Assembly: GCA_002315765.1 (NCBI GenBank)
Contig: DCIE01000058.1
Location: 1-7,942, forward strand
Length of the DNA: 7,942 bases
From: Ruminococcaceae bacterium UBA1734
Lineage (GTDB): Bacteria > Bacillota > Clostridia > Oscillospirales > Acutalibacteraceae
Direction of reading: 5' to 3'
Of this stretch, positions 1-4,708 are shown piece by piece. Within the stretch, counting starts at the first letter, position 1. Every line of letters begins with the position of its first letter. Under the pieces are notes generated by a model. It did not search any database. It saw only the letters and a list, made by a program, of their open reading frames with translations, and had not been told where the DNA came from. The position numbers and the translations under genes were made by a program.

Positions 1-109
1 ATTGAAACCCAATTAAGAAAACCGTGAACATTCATAAGATGTATTCAAAACAGCAAAGAAGGATAATGGTAAAAATGTCGGTGAATGTCGCAAGTTAAGG
101 AGGTAAAAT

Positions 110-145
110 ATGGGAAACAAGGAGGAATTCTATGAAATGCGATAA
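110..145 (+). CDS. Possible 11-codon leader ORF overlapping the next gene
   Basis: An ATG at 110 follows a good ribosome binding site (AAGGAGG at 97-103, spacing 6) and reads MGNKEEFYEMR before a TAA at 143-145. It runs out of frame over the start of the DUF6291-like gene, whose own AAGGAGG lies inside it at 119-125. The spacing and strength of the two signals are identical. This could be a translated leader that couples or competes with initiation at 132, or a chance product of A/G-rich sequence. I recognise no peptide family. The only support is the ribosome binding site and the overlap. Confidence 0.22.
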   Translation: MGNKEEFYEMR

Positions 146-671
146 TAACAGTTTTATAATGTATAAGGATTGGGGACTTTTGCTTTCAATGCTGGATACA
201 TATCAAAAAGGAAGGCTACTTGAGGCGATATTCTCTTTTCAAATAAATGGTGAAGTGGAAAATTTTGATGACGATAAAATTCTTTCCGGGTTAAGCAAAT
301 TTTTCTTGTCTACATTTGTGAGGGACAGTGAAAAGTATGAAAAAATGTGCGAAACAAACCGAAATAATGCAAAATCAGGTCGTAAATCAATAAAAGAAAA
401 CCAAACTGCGGTTAGAGAAAGTCAACCCAAAACCATAACCGACAAAAATGAAACTAAAAAGGAAAAGGAAATAAAGAACAGTAAGGCGAACATAAAGCCC
501 GAAAACAATAATTCGGAAATCAAATCCGAAAGCAAGATAAAGGATAATAGTGAAAAGCCCCATTCTTACAATAAATTCGGCTTTTTAGAAAATAGTCAAC
601 TTGCCGAACGGCTTAATTTTCTTGCAAACAAAAAGTGTGATGAATATATCACCACACTTAATACAAGTTAA
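132..671 (+). CDS. DUF6291-like hypothetical protein with charged tail
   Basis: This 179-residue protein is probably of the DUF6291 type, recognised from its pattern: an N-terminal FIMYKDW segment (8-14), a helical stretch with GRLLEAIF (27-34), and a linker with repeated Asn, Lys and Arg (about 76-88, ending SGRK). The first 75 residues look globular. Residues about 88-145 are almost all Lys, Glu, Asn and Ser and are probably disordered. Residues 146-179 are a short mixed helix-forming tail. Family members occur in phage, integrative element and chromosomal contexts in Firmicutes, and their function is not established. The ATG at 132 has AAGGAGG at 119-125 with 6-nt spacing. The gene ends 19 bp from the convergent stop of the E2-like gene, and no terminator hairpin is visible between them. 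I see no DNA-binding or catalytic motif. The coding assignment is solid; the family name is from memory of the pattern. Confidence 0.72.
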   Translation: MKCDNNSFIMYKDWGLLLSMLDTYQKGRLLEAIFSFQINGEVENFDDDKILSGLSKFFLSTFVRDSEKYEKMCETNRNNAKSGRKSIKENQTAVRESQPKTITDKNETKKEKEIKNSKANIKPENNNSEIKSESKIKDNSEKPHSYNKFGFLENSQLAERLNFLANKKCDEYITTLNTS

Positions 672-690
672 TATTATATTTTTAGGAAGT

Positions 691-1530
691 TTAAATCGAA
701 TCGTCGGTTTTAATTCTTTCGGGGCGATTTTCCAAAAGCGAAGGATTAGAAAGAAGCTTATTCATTCTTCTGAAAGCCATTGCATAATGATTGCCGGAAC
801 AAATTCTTTCATCCATAACAATTCCGAGTGGCATACACTTGTCAAATACAATCTCCCCGCCTTTTCGCTTGGCAACCTCTCTTGAATTACCCATTGTGAT
901 TATCATACTTGTTGTACCGAAATCGTAGACATGGTGGTAAATATGATTGGTGCGGATAGAAGCAAGATTTGAAATAACAAGGGTATTATGGAATGGCGAA
1001 GCATCAATAAGAGACTTTGGGAAAAGTCCGTGCTTATCTCCCCATTTTGCAAGTTTAATAGCACCTCGAAGTATTCCGGGAATACCAAGCAAAAATTTAA
1101 TTACCTTTTCAGTTCCGTTATTTTCCGGAGTATTGCGGTTTTCTTCAACATATTTTTGAATTATCTCTTCAACCTCAAAAACCGTATTATCGGGCTTGAG
1201 ATACATTTTTGACATAGTGCCGTCAGCCTCTCCCGACTTAAGCACAACCATACCCACGGTAAGCTCATTTCTCGCATAAATTTTGGAATTAACAACAAAA
1301 CGGTTAAGCTCGGGAAATTCGGCAACTGTTTGGGCAAAAGCGGTTAAAATAACAGCCATATGGCTAATATAAATACCGTCTTTTCTTTTTGTGTTTATGT
1401 ATTCGTGAACGGGTTCGACAGGAACATCAATTGTAATCATATTCATGGAATCCACCCGTTTATCCATAATATGAGCAGCCACCGTGTACATAGGGTCAAA
1501 GTTTTTAAGCCTTACACCGTCTTTCCGCAC
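691..1530 (-). CDS. Stand-alone E2/CAT-fold acyltransferase-like protein, catalytic motif degenerate
   Basis: This 279-residue protein resembles the catalytic domain of 2-oxo acid dehydrogenase E2 acyltransferases (chloramphenicol acetyltransferase superfamily), without lipoyl or E3-binding domains. Supporting segments are HMAVILTAFAQTVAEFPELNRF (57-78, the helix leading into a conserved PELNRF), NTLVISNLASI (182-192, matching the E2 'ISNLG' strand), GTTSMIITMG (205-214), and the C-terminal LGIVMDERICSGNHYA (235-250). The last corresponds to the HxxxDG catalytic segment, but Glu241 stands where the catalytic His should be and Ser245 where the Asp should be. Normal acyl transfer by the E2/CAT mechanism is therefore doubtful. 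Similar single-domain proteins with Glu at the His position are, as I recall, common in Clostridia and lack a known role. The start is a GTG (1528-1530) placed 8 nt after AGGAGG (1539-1544). An ATG at 1533-1535 is only 3 nt from that site and reads just seven codons, so GTG is preferred. The gene is monocistronic and convergent with the DUF6291-like gene. Confidence 0.82.
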   Translation of the reverse strand: MRKDGVRLKNFDPMYTVAAHIMDKRVDSMNMITIDVPVEPVHEYINTKRKDGIYISHMAVILTAFAQTVAEFPELNRFVVNSKIYARNELTVGMVVLKSGEADGTMSKMYLKPDNTVFEVEEIIQKYVEENRNTPENNGTEKVIKFLLGIPGILRGAIKLAKWGDKHGLFPKSLIDASPFHNTLVISNLASIRTNHIYHHVYDFGTTSMIITMGNSREVAKRKGGEIVFDKCMPLGIVMDERICSGNHYAMAFRRMNKLLSNPSLLENRPERIKTDDSI

Positions 1531-1563
1531 TGCATATTCCTCCTAAAAATAATCATTTTTAAC

Positions 1564-1592
1564 ATAATACCACTTTTTAGGGAAAAACTCAA
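1564..1592 (-). promoter_or_regulatory. Sigma-A-type promoter of the E2-like gene
   Basis: On the minus strand TTGAGT (1587-1592) and TATTAT (1564-1569) are separated by exactly 17 bp. Transcription would begin near 1557, giving a leader of roughly 27 nt that contains the AGGAGG at 1539-1544. It is the only good promoter match directly upstream of this gene. Confidence 0.6.
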
Positions 1593-1661
1593 GATTTTTT
1601 GCAAAAAGTCCTTGTCGCTGTAAAATTATTGTGGATTTATCAATAGAACGCACTTTCAAAA

Positions 1662-1708
1662 AGCCTTCTCCGGTTGGAGAAGGTGGCGAGGAACGAGCCG
1701 GATGAGGT
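1662..1708 (+). repeat. REP-like palindromic element, unit 1
   Basis: The unit begins with a perfect 8-bp hairpin (CCTTCTCC 1664-1671, loop GGTT, GGAGAAGG 1676-1683). It continues through GGTGGCGAGG to the end motif GGATGAGGT (1700-1708). This hairpin-plus-'GGATGAGG' layout matches short intergenic palindromes that are abundant in Ruminococcaceae and related Clostridia, from memory. The end motif recurs as a perfect 9-bp inverted copy at 1754-1762, the outer edge of unit 2. Confidence 0.6.
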
Positions 1709-1753
1709 CGTTTTTTGCTTAAATAAAAAGTAATGGAAATTTATGTCTTTTCA

Positions 1754-1805
1754 ACCTCATCCATCGCTAAAGCCGTCCCACTTCCCCCACTTGGGAAGGC
1801 AAATA
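1754..1805 (-). repeat. REP-like palindromic element, unit 2 (opposite orientation)
   Basis: Read on the minus strand this has the same layout as unit 1: a hairpin made of CTTCCC and GGGAAG (within 1781-1799), GTGGGACGGC, and the end motif GGATGAGGT (1754-1762). Units 1 and 2 therefore face each other with their GGATGAGG ends inward, about 45 bp apart. The section from 1761 to 1805 is repeated directly in unit 3. Confidence 0.55.
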
Positions 1806-1821
1806 TGAAACTACATATATT

Positions 1822-1867
1822 CCACTGCTAAAGCCGTCCCACTTCTCAAACTTGGAAAAGGCAAATT
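1822..1867 (-). repeat. REP-like palindromic element, unit 3 (degenerate copy)
   Basis: This is a diverged direct copy of 1761-1805, sharing about 85% of positions, including an uninterrupted GCTAAAGCCGTCCCACTTC. Its hairpin is weaker: CTTTTC and GAGAAG still pair, with one wobble. The GGATGAGG end is missing. It looks like an older or truncated copy of unit 2. It sits just downstream of the rpsF operon terminator. Confidence 0.5.
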
Positions 1868-1880
1868 ATACTATTTTTGC

Positions 1881-1913
1881 AAAAAAATAACCGCAAGTTA
1901 AAAAACCTGCGGT
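1881..1913 (-). terminator. Intrinsic terminator of the rpsF-ssb-rpsR operon
   Basis: On the minus strand ACCGCAGG (1906-1913) pairs with CTTGCGGT (1890-1897) around an 8-nt T/A-rich loop, with one G-T wobble. A run of seven T follows after two bases (1881-1887). It begins 11 nt after the rpsR stop codon. Confidence 0.85.
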
Positions 1914-1924
1914 AATTGAAAATA

Positions 1925-2164
1925 TTAGTCGTTTACATAAGGAAGTAAAGCGATTTGGCGTGCACGCTTAATAGCAGTTGTAAGTTCACGCTGATGCTTT
2001 GCGCAAGTTCCTGTTGCTCTGCGAGGAAGAATCTTGGCGCGTTCGGAAACGAACTTACGGAGCTTTGCAACATCCTTGTAATCGATTTCTTCTACACGGT
2101 CAGCACAGAAATGACAAACCTTTTTATGAGGCTTTCTGTGTAACGGTCTATCGGTCTTTTCCAT
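1925..2164 (-). CDS. rpsR: 30S ribosomal protein S18
   Basis: The 79-residue S18 protein binds with S6 to the platform of the 30S subunit next to 16S rRNA. The family signature is clear: KVCHFC (15-20), a DYKDVAKLRKFVSERAKILPRR core (28-49), and TGTCAKHQRELTTAIKRARQIALLPY at the C-terminus. The length is normal. CxxC at 17-20 and CxxH at 54-57 could form a zinc site of the kind described for 'C+' ribosomal protein variants; zinc binding itself is inference. The ATG at 2162-2164 is preceded by AAAGGAGG with 9-nt spacing. It is the last gene of the operon, 38 nt after ssb, and is followed by a terminator. Confidence 0.98.
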   Translation of the reverse strand: MEKTDRPLHRKPHKKVCHFCADRVEEIDYKDVAKLRKFVSERAKILPRRATGTCAKHQRELTTAIKRARQIALLPYVND

Positions 2165-2202
2165 TGAAAATAACCTCCTTTATTAAGATAAGAAAAATTT
2201 AA

Positions 2203-2628
2203 TCAAAATGGCAAATCGTCATCCATTCCACCGTCAATTTCAGTAAAATCATCGGCAGTGGCATTTGAAAATGACTCGTTGGTATTTGCCACAGGAGTAG
2301 CAGAACTGTCTTTCTTCGACTCAACAAACTGAACATTGTTTGCAACAACTTCAAATGTTGTACGATTGTTTCCGTTCTTATCGGTATATTTTCCGGTCTG
2401 AATAGAACCCTCAATACCAATCATACTACCCTTTTTAAAATACTTGGTAATAAATTCAGCCGTCTGTCTCCAAGCAAGAATGTTAATAAAATCAGCCTGA
2501 GACTCTTCACCCGAACGGTAGCGACGACTAACTGCGATTGAGAATCTTGTAACGGAAATTCCGTTTGGTGTGGTTTTAAGTTCAGGGTCGGCAGTAAGCC
2601 TACCGGTTAAAACAACAAGATTAAACAT
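2203..2628 (-). CDS. ssb: Single-stranded DNA-binding protein
   Basis: The SSB coats single-stranded DNA during replication, recombination and repair. The 141-residue protein has the N-terminal OB fold (MFNLVVLTGRLTADPEL at 1-17, FINILAWRQTAEF at 47-59, KGSMIGIEGSIQTGKY at 66-81). A Ser/Asn/Thr/Asp-rich flexible linker (about 105-130) follows, then the acidic tip DDDLPF, which binds partner proteins. I place the start at the ATG 2626-2628. A GTG nine bases upstream (2635-2637) is in frame, but it is part of the AAGGTG that serves as ribosome binding site 6 nt before the ATG, and SSBs of this group usually begin MFN. The gene starts 10 nt after the rpsF stop, so that stop codon overlaps the ribosome binding site and the two are probably translationally coupled. 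It sits between the two ribosomal protein genes, as in most Firmicutes. Confidence 0.97.
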   Translation of the reverse strand: MFNLVVLTGRLTADPELKTTPNGISVTRFSIAVSRRYRSGEESQADFINILAWRQTAEFITKYFKKGSMIGIEGSIQTGKYTDKNGNNRTTFEVVANNVQFVESKKDSSATPVANTNESFSNATADDFTEIDGGMDDDLPF

Positions 2629-2638
2629 ATAAATCACC

Positions 2639-2920
2639 TTATTTCTTGATGGTCATTACACGAAGAACGCCATCGGTAATCTTCGCAATACGCTCAAGCT
2701 CTGCAGGGAATTCGGCATCAGCGGTAAATGTATAGAATACATAATAACCTTCAGCTTCATCGTTGATGAGATAAGCAAGACGACGCTTGCCCCAATCGTC
2801 AACGCTTTCGACTGTGCCGTTCTTTGAAATTAACTCATTAAACTTATCCTTTAAAGCGGTAACTGCTTCGTCGCCCTCTTTAACTGAGAAGATAAGAGTT
2901 GATTCATACTTAGCTGTCAT
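2639..2920 (-). CDS. rpsF: 30S ribosomal protein S6
   Basis: S6 is a ferredoxin-like protein that pairs with S18 on the 30S platform. The 93-residue sequence has the expected features: KYESTLIF first strand (4-11), DDWGKRRLAYLIND (41-54, the conserved W-G-[KR]-R-x-L-[AS]-Y motif), EGYYVFYTF (57-65) and a C-terminal ITDGVLRVMTIKK. The length is normal and there is no glutamate-rich tail. The ATG at 2918-2920 has AAGGAGG 10 nt upstream. It is the first gene of the operon, with a perfect-consensus promoter about 85 nt ahead and a hairpin in the leader. Confidence 0.98.
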   Translation of the reverse strand: MTAKYESTLIFSVKEGDEAVTALKDKFNELISKNGTVESVDDWGKRRLAYLINDEAEGYYVFYTFTADAEFPAELERIAKITDGVLRVMTIKK

Positions 2921-2948
2921 ATTCGTTGCACCTCCTTCTGGACAAATG

Positions 2949-2971
2949 GCTTATTGTAAAAAACAACAAGC
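2949..2971 (-). promoter_or_regulatory. Hairpin in the rpsF leader RNA
   Basis: In the minus-strand transcript GCTTGTTGT (2963-2971) pairs with ACAATAAGC (2949-2957) over 9 bp (one G-T wobble) around a five-T loop. It lies between the transcription start (about 3005) and the ribosome binding site. The stem is A/T rich and has no T run behind it, so it is not a terminator. rpsF operons in several phyla are autoregulated by S6-S18 binding to a leader with a conserved CCG. I do not see that element in its expected place, so any regulatory role is inference. Confidence 0.35.
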
Positions 2972-3011
2972 AAGGAGCTAAAATTTATATTTCAATAAAA
3001 TTAGCAACGGT

Positions 3012-3040
3012 ATTATATCAGTTTTTTGTTTAGTTGTCAA
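3012..3040 (-). promoter_or_regulatory. Perfect-consensus sigma-A promoter of rpsF-ssb-rpsR
   Basis: TTGACA (3035-3040) and TATAAT (3012-3017) on the minus strand are separated by exactly 17 bp, so all twelve consensus bases match. Transcription would start near 3005, leaving a leader of about 85 nt. The match fits the need for high expression of ribosomal protein genes. Confidence 0.88.
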
Positions 3041-3048
3041 CAATTTTA

Positions 3049-3076
3049 TTGATTTTATTTTGATTTATGATATAAT
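3049..3076 (+). promoter_or_regulatory. Promoter of coaX and the ECF S-component gene
   Basis: TTGATT (3049-3054), 16 bp, TATAAT (3071-3076). The expected start is near 3083, so the leader to the coaX ATG is only about 23 nt and leaves no room for a riboswitch. The -35 box is 8 bp from the -35 box of the divergent rpsF promoter. Confidence 0.68.
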
Positions 3077-3105
3077 AATGCTGTAATTAGGTTTGGAGGT
3101 AGATT

Positions 3106-3870
3106 ATGTTACTTGCCGTTGATGTAGGAAACACTAATATTACTTTGGGAGCTTTTGACGGTGAAAGATTGCTTTTTACCGCAAGACTCGCCACTAACAC
3201 TACCCTTACAAGCGACCAATACGCCTATGAAATCAAGAATATCCTTTCGCTTTACCATAAGGATTTACCCGATATCGAGGACTGTATTATTGCATCGGTT
3301 GTTCCGAGTGTTCAGTCGGCAATTTGCAAGGCTTTAACCAATCTTTGCGAGGTTATGCCTTTGGTTGTGGGACCGGGAGTGAAGACCGGTATTAATATCC
3401 GAATTGACAATCCCGCACAGCTTGGTGCCGATTTAGTTGTTGGCGCCGTAGGTGCTATTGCGGAGTACACTCTCCCCTGCATATTCATTGATATGGGTAC
3501 CGCCTCCACCATTTGTGCCATTGACAAGAACGGCTCTTTTATAGGTGGTGCTATTTGTGCCGGTGTTAAATTAACCCTTAACGCCTTGTGCAAAAACACT
3601 TCGCAGCTTCCCTACATAGATATTGAAGCACCGCAAAATGTCATAGGTACTAATACGGTAGACTGTATGAAATCAGGTCTTATTTACGGTACTGCCGCCA
3701 TGATTGACGGAATTGTGGAAAGAATGGAAAGTGAAATTGGAGAACCTTGCAGTATTGTTGCCACAGGAGGTCTTTCAAAGGAAATAATCAGGTTTTGCAA
3801 AACCGATATAATTTACAATGAAAACCTTTTGCTTGACGGTTTAAGAATTATCTACGAGAAAAACCGATAA
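3106..3870 (+). CDS. coaX: Type III pantothenate kinase
   Basis: CoaX phosphorylates pantothenate with ATP to 4'-phosphopantothenate, the first step of coenzyme A synthesis. It belongs to the ASKHA sugar-kinase-like fold, acts in the cytosol, and typically is not feedback-inhibited by CoA. The 254-residue sequence has the family motifs in order: DVGNTN (6-11, first phosphate loop), NPAQLGADLVVGA (102-114, the pantothenate/dimer region usually written GADR), DMGTAST (129-135, second phosphate loop), GGAICAGV (147-154, usually GGAIxPG), GTNTVDCMKSG (181-191) and ATGG (219-222). Two positions deviate: Leu110 stands where Arg is usual and Ala152 where Pro is usual. I recall Leu in other Clostridia but cannot check it. 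The start has GGAGG 6 nt upstream. It is the first gene of a two-gene operon with a membrane S component. Confidence 0.95.
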   Translation: MLLAVDVGNTNITLGAFDGERLLFTARLATNTTLTSDQYAYEIKNILSLYHKDLPDIEDCIIASVVPSVQSAICKALTNLCEVMPLVVGPGVKTGINIRIDNPAQLGADLVVGAVGAIAEYTLPCIFIDMGTASTICAIDKNGSFIGGAICAGVKLTLNALCKNTSQLPYIDIEAPQNVIGTNTVDCMKSGLIYGTAAMIDGIVERMESEIGEPCSIVATGGLSKEIIRFCKTDIIYNENLLLDGLRIIYEKNR

Positions 3871-3891
3871 ACCTATTTACAAATTTTATGA

Positions 3892-3912
3892 ACTGTACCT
3901 TTTACGGACAGT
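3892..3912 (+). other. Small hairpin between coaX and the S-component gene
   Basis: ACTGT (3892-3896) plus CC pairs with GG plus ACAGT (3908-3912) around a 6-nt loop, with a single bulged A at 3897. It ends 3 nt before the GGAGG that serves the next gene. It could tune translation or mRNA stability between the two genes. There is no T run, so it is not a terminator. A stem this short may occur by chance. Confidence 0.25.
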
Positions 3913-3927
3913 ATCGGAGGAATTTTC

Positions 3928-4530
3928 ATGAAAACAAAAAACATTTTCAAACTCACCCTTGTATCCCTTTTTACGGCAATTATCCTCATTATGGATTTTT
4001 CGCCCTTGGGTTACATCCAAACCGGCGGTTTTGTAATCGCATTAATGACAATGCCGGTCGCCATAGGTTCGGTATGTATGGGCAAAAAAGTCGGCGCATA
4101 TTTAGGCGGACTTTTCGGTCTTACAAGCTTACTGATGTGTTTCGGTCTCGGGTTTGTGGTTGACCCCAGTGCTTCTTTAATGTTCCAAGCCACTCCTTTA
4201 GGCACGATAATTACCTGCTTGGTACCACGAATTTCAGCCGGATTTTTAACGGCTTTGATTTTTGATATATTCAAACGAAAAAACCGTATAAATATTGTGT
4301 CTTTCTCAATCGGTTGTGTTTGTATGCCTATATTCAATACAATTTTCTTCCTGACCGCTTATGTTATCTTTTTCAAAAACACACTTCTTGCTGAGGTTGC
4401 CGTAAAAACCGTATTTATGTCGGCAATTTCCCTTAACGGTCTTATTGAGGTTCTCATTAACCTAATCCTCAGTTCAGCCATTTGCAAAGTCATTTATCCC
4501 ATGATTAACAATAATTTAAGTACAAAATAG
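3928..4530 (+). CDS. ECF transporter S component, probable pantothenate (PanT-like)
   Basis: This 200-residue integral membrane protein looks like a substrate-binding S component of an energy-coupling factor vitamin transporter. I see about six hydrophobic segments (roughly 8-22, 34-51, 57-74, 92-116, 122-148, 162-188). It has a short basic N-terminus (MKTKNIFKLT) and a positive loop KRKNR at 116-120. The stretch from FSPLG (24-28) through MPVAIGSVCMGKKVGAYLGGLFGLTSLL (42-69) matches the first half of PanT-type S components as I remember them. S components work with a shared EcfT and two EcfA ATPases, which are not in this window. Pantothenate as substrate is inferred from the coaX gene 57 nt upstream in the same operon, and the folded vitamin family is otherwise hard to tell apart. 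The ATG has GGAGG 7 nt upstream. The operon ends at a terminator 6 nt after the stop. Confidence 0.82.
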   Translation: MKTKNIFKLTLVSLFTAIILIMDFSPLGYIQTGGFVIALMTMPVAIGSVCMGKKVGAYLGGLFGLTSLLMCFGLGFVVDPSASLMFQATPLGTIITCLVPRISAGFLTALIFDIFKRKNRINIVSFSIGCVCMPIFNTIFFLTAYVIFFKNTLLAEVAVKTVFMSAISLNGLIEVLINLILSSAICKVIYPMINNNLSTK

Positions 4531-4536
4531 TCAAAA

Positions 4537-4562
4537 AGCCGACGAAAGTCGGCTGTTTTTTT
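4537..4562 (+). terminator. Intrinsic terminator of the coaX operon
   Basis: AGCCGAC (4537-4543) and GTCGGCT (4548-4554) form a perfect 7-bp GC-rich stem closed by a GAAA tetraloop. Seven T (4556-4562) follow after one G. It starts 6 nt after the stop of the S-component gene. Confidence 0.93.
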
Positions 4563-4620
4563 ATATAGGTATATAAATATTGCGTTTTTGAAAAAAAGTC
4601 TTTATTTTTTTGCATAAATT

Positions 4621-4629
4621 TGGTATAAT
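4621..4629 (+). promoter_or_regulatory. Extended -10 promoter of ppdK
   Basis: TGGTATAAT (4621-4629) is a perfect extended -10 element. The -35 position (4601-4606, TTTATT) is a weak match, as is common for extended -10 promoters. Transcription would start near 4636, giving a leader of about 73 nt that contains the paired TTCGAAT motifs. A T/A-rich stretch upstream may act as an UP element. Confidence 0.65.
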
Positions 4630-4638
4630 AAATTGGAT

Positions 4639-4667
4639 ATTCGAATACTTATATAGTTTTTTCGAAT
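4639..4667 (+). promoter_or_regulatory. Paired TTCGAAT motifs in the ppdK leader (possible operator or RNA stem)
   Basis: ATTCGAAT (4639-4646, a perfect 8-bp palindrome) and TTCGAAT (4661-4667) lie with their starts exactly 21 bp apart, that is two helical turns. They sit immediately downstream of the predicted transcription start. As DNA they could be a double operator. As RNA, ATTCGAA (4639-4645) can pair with TTCGAAT (4661-4667) in a 7-bp stem with a 15-nt loop. I know no regulator with this site, and A/T-rich sequence makes chance possible. Confidence 0.35.
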
Positions 4668-4708
4668 TCTCAATAGAGTTATTAAAAAATTTAGGAGGTT
4701 GATTCTTA

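Larger units (their letters stand above)
1545..1880. other. Non-coding stretch between the E2-like gene and the rpsF operon terminator
   Basis: Apart from the minus-strand promoter at 1564-1592 and the three palindromic units at 1662-1867, I see nothing here. There is no reading frame with a ribosome binding site and no RNA gene. Both flanking genes lie on the minus strand. The rpsF operon terminates at the right edge of the stretch, and the E2-like gene starts afresh at the left edge. Confidence 0.6.

Noticed and set aside
6..98. Possible 3' end of an upstream gene (30 open codons ending TAA at 96-98, just before the first AAGGAGG)
   Set aside because: There is a stop at 3-5 in the same frame and no recognisable protein sequence. 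The other two frames also contain early stops, so no upstream gene can be supported.
672..690. Bidirectional terminator between the convergent DUF6291-like and E2-like genes
   Set aside because: The 19-bp gap has a T run but no inverted repeat, and I find no convincing stem in the adjacent gene ends.
1533..1544. ATG at 1533-1535 as the start of the E2-like gene
   Set aside because: It is out of frame, reads only MQCGKTV before a stop, and is 3 nt from the AGGAGG. The GTG at 1528-1530 has the proper 8-nt spacing.
2199..2420. A second minus-strand frame overlapping ssb
   Set aside because: The ssb frame encodes a full OB fold and acidic tip. The other frame has no ribosome binding site and no family resemblance.
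3077..3105. Riboswitch upstream of coaX
   Set aside because: The predicted leader is only about 23 nt long and unstructured.
4011..4337. A 108-codon minus-strand frame inside the S-component gene
   Set aside because: The plus-strand membrane protein has a good start signal, operon context and family match, whereas the antisense frame has none.
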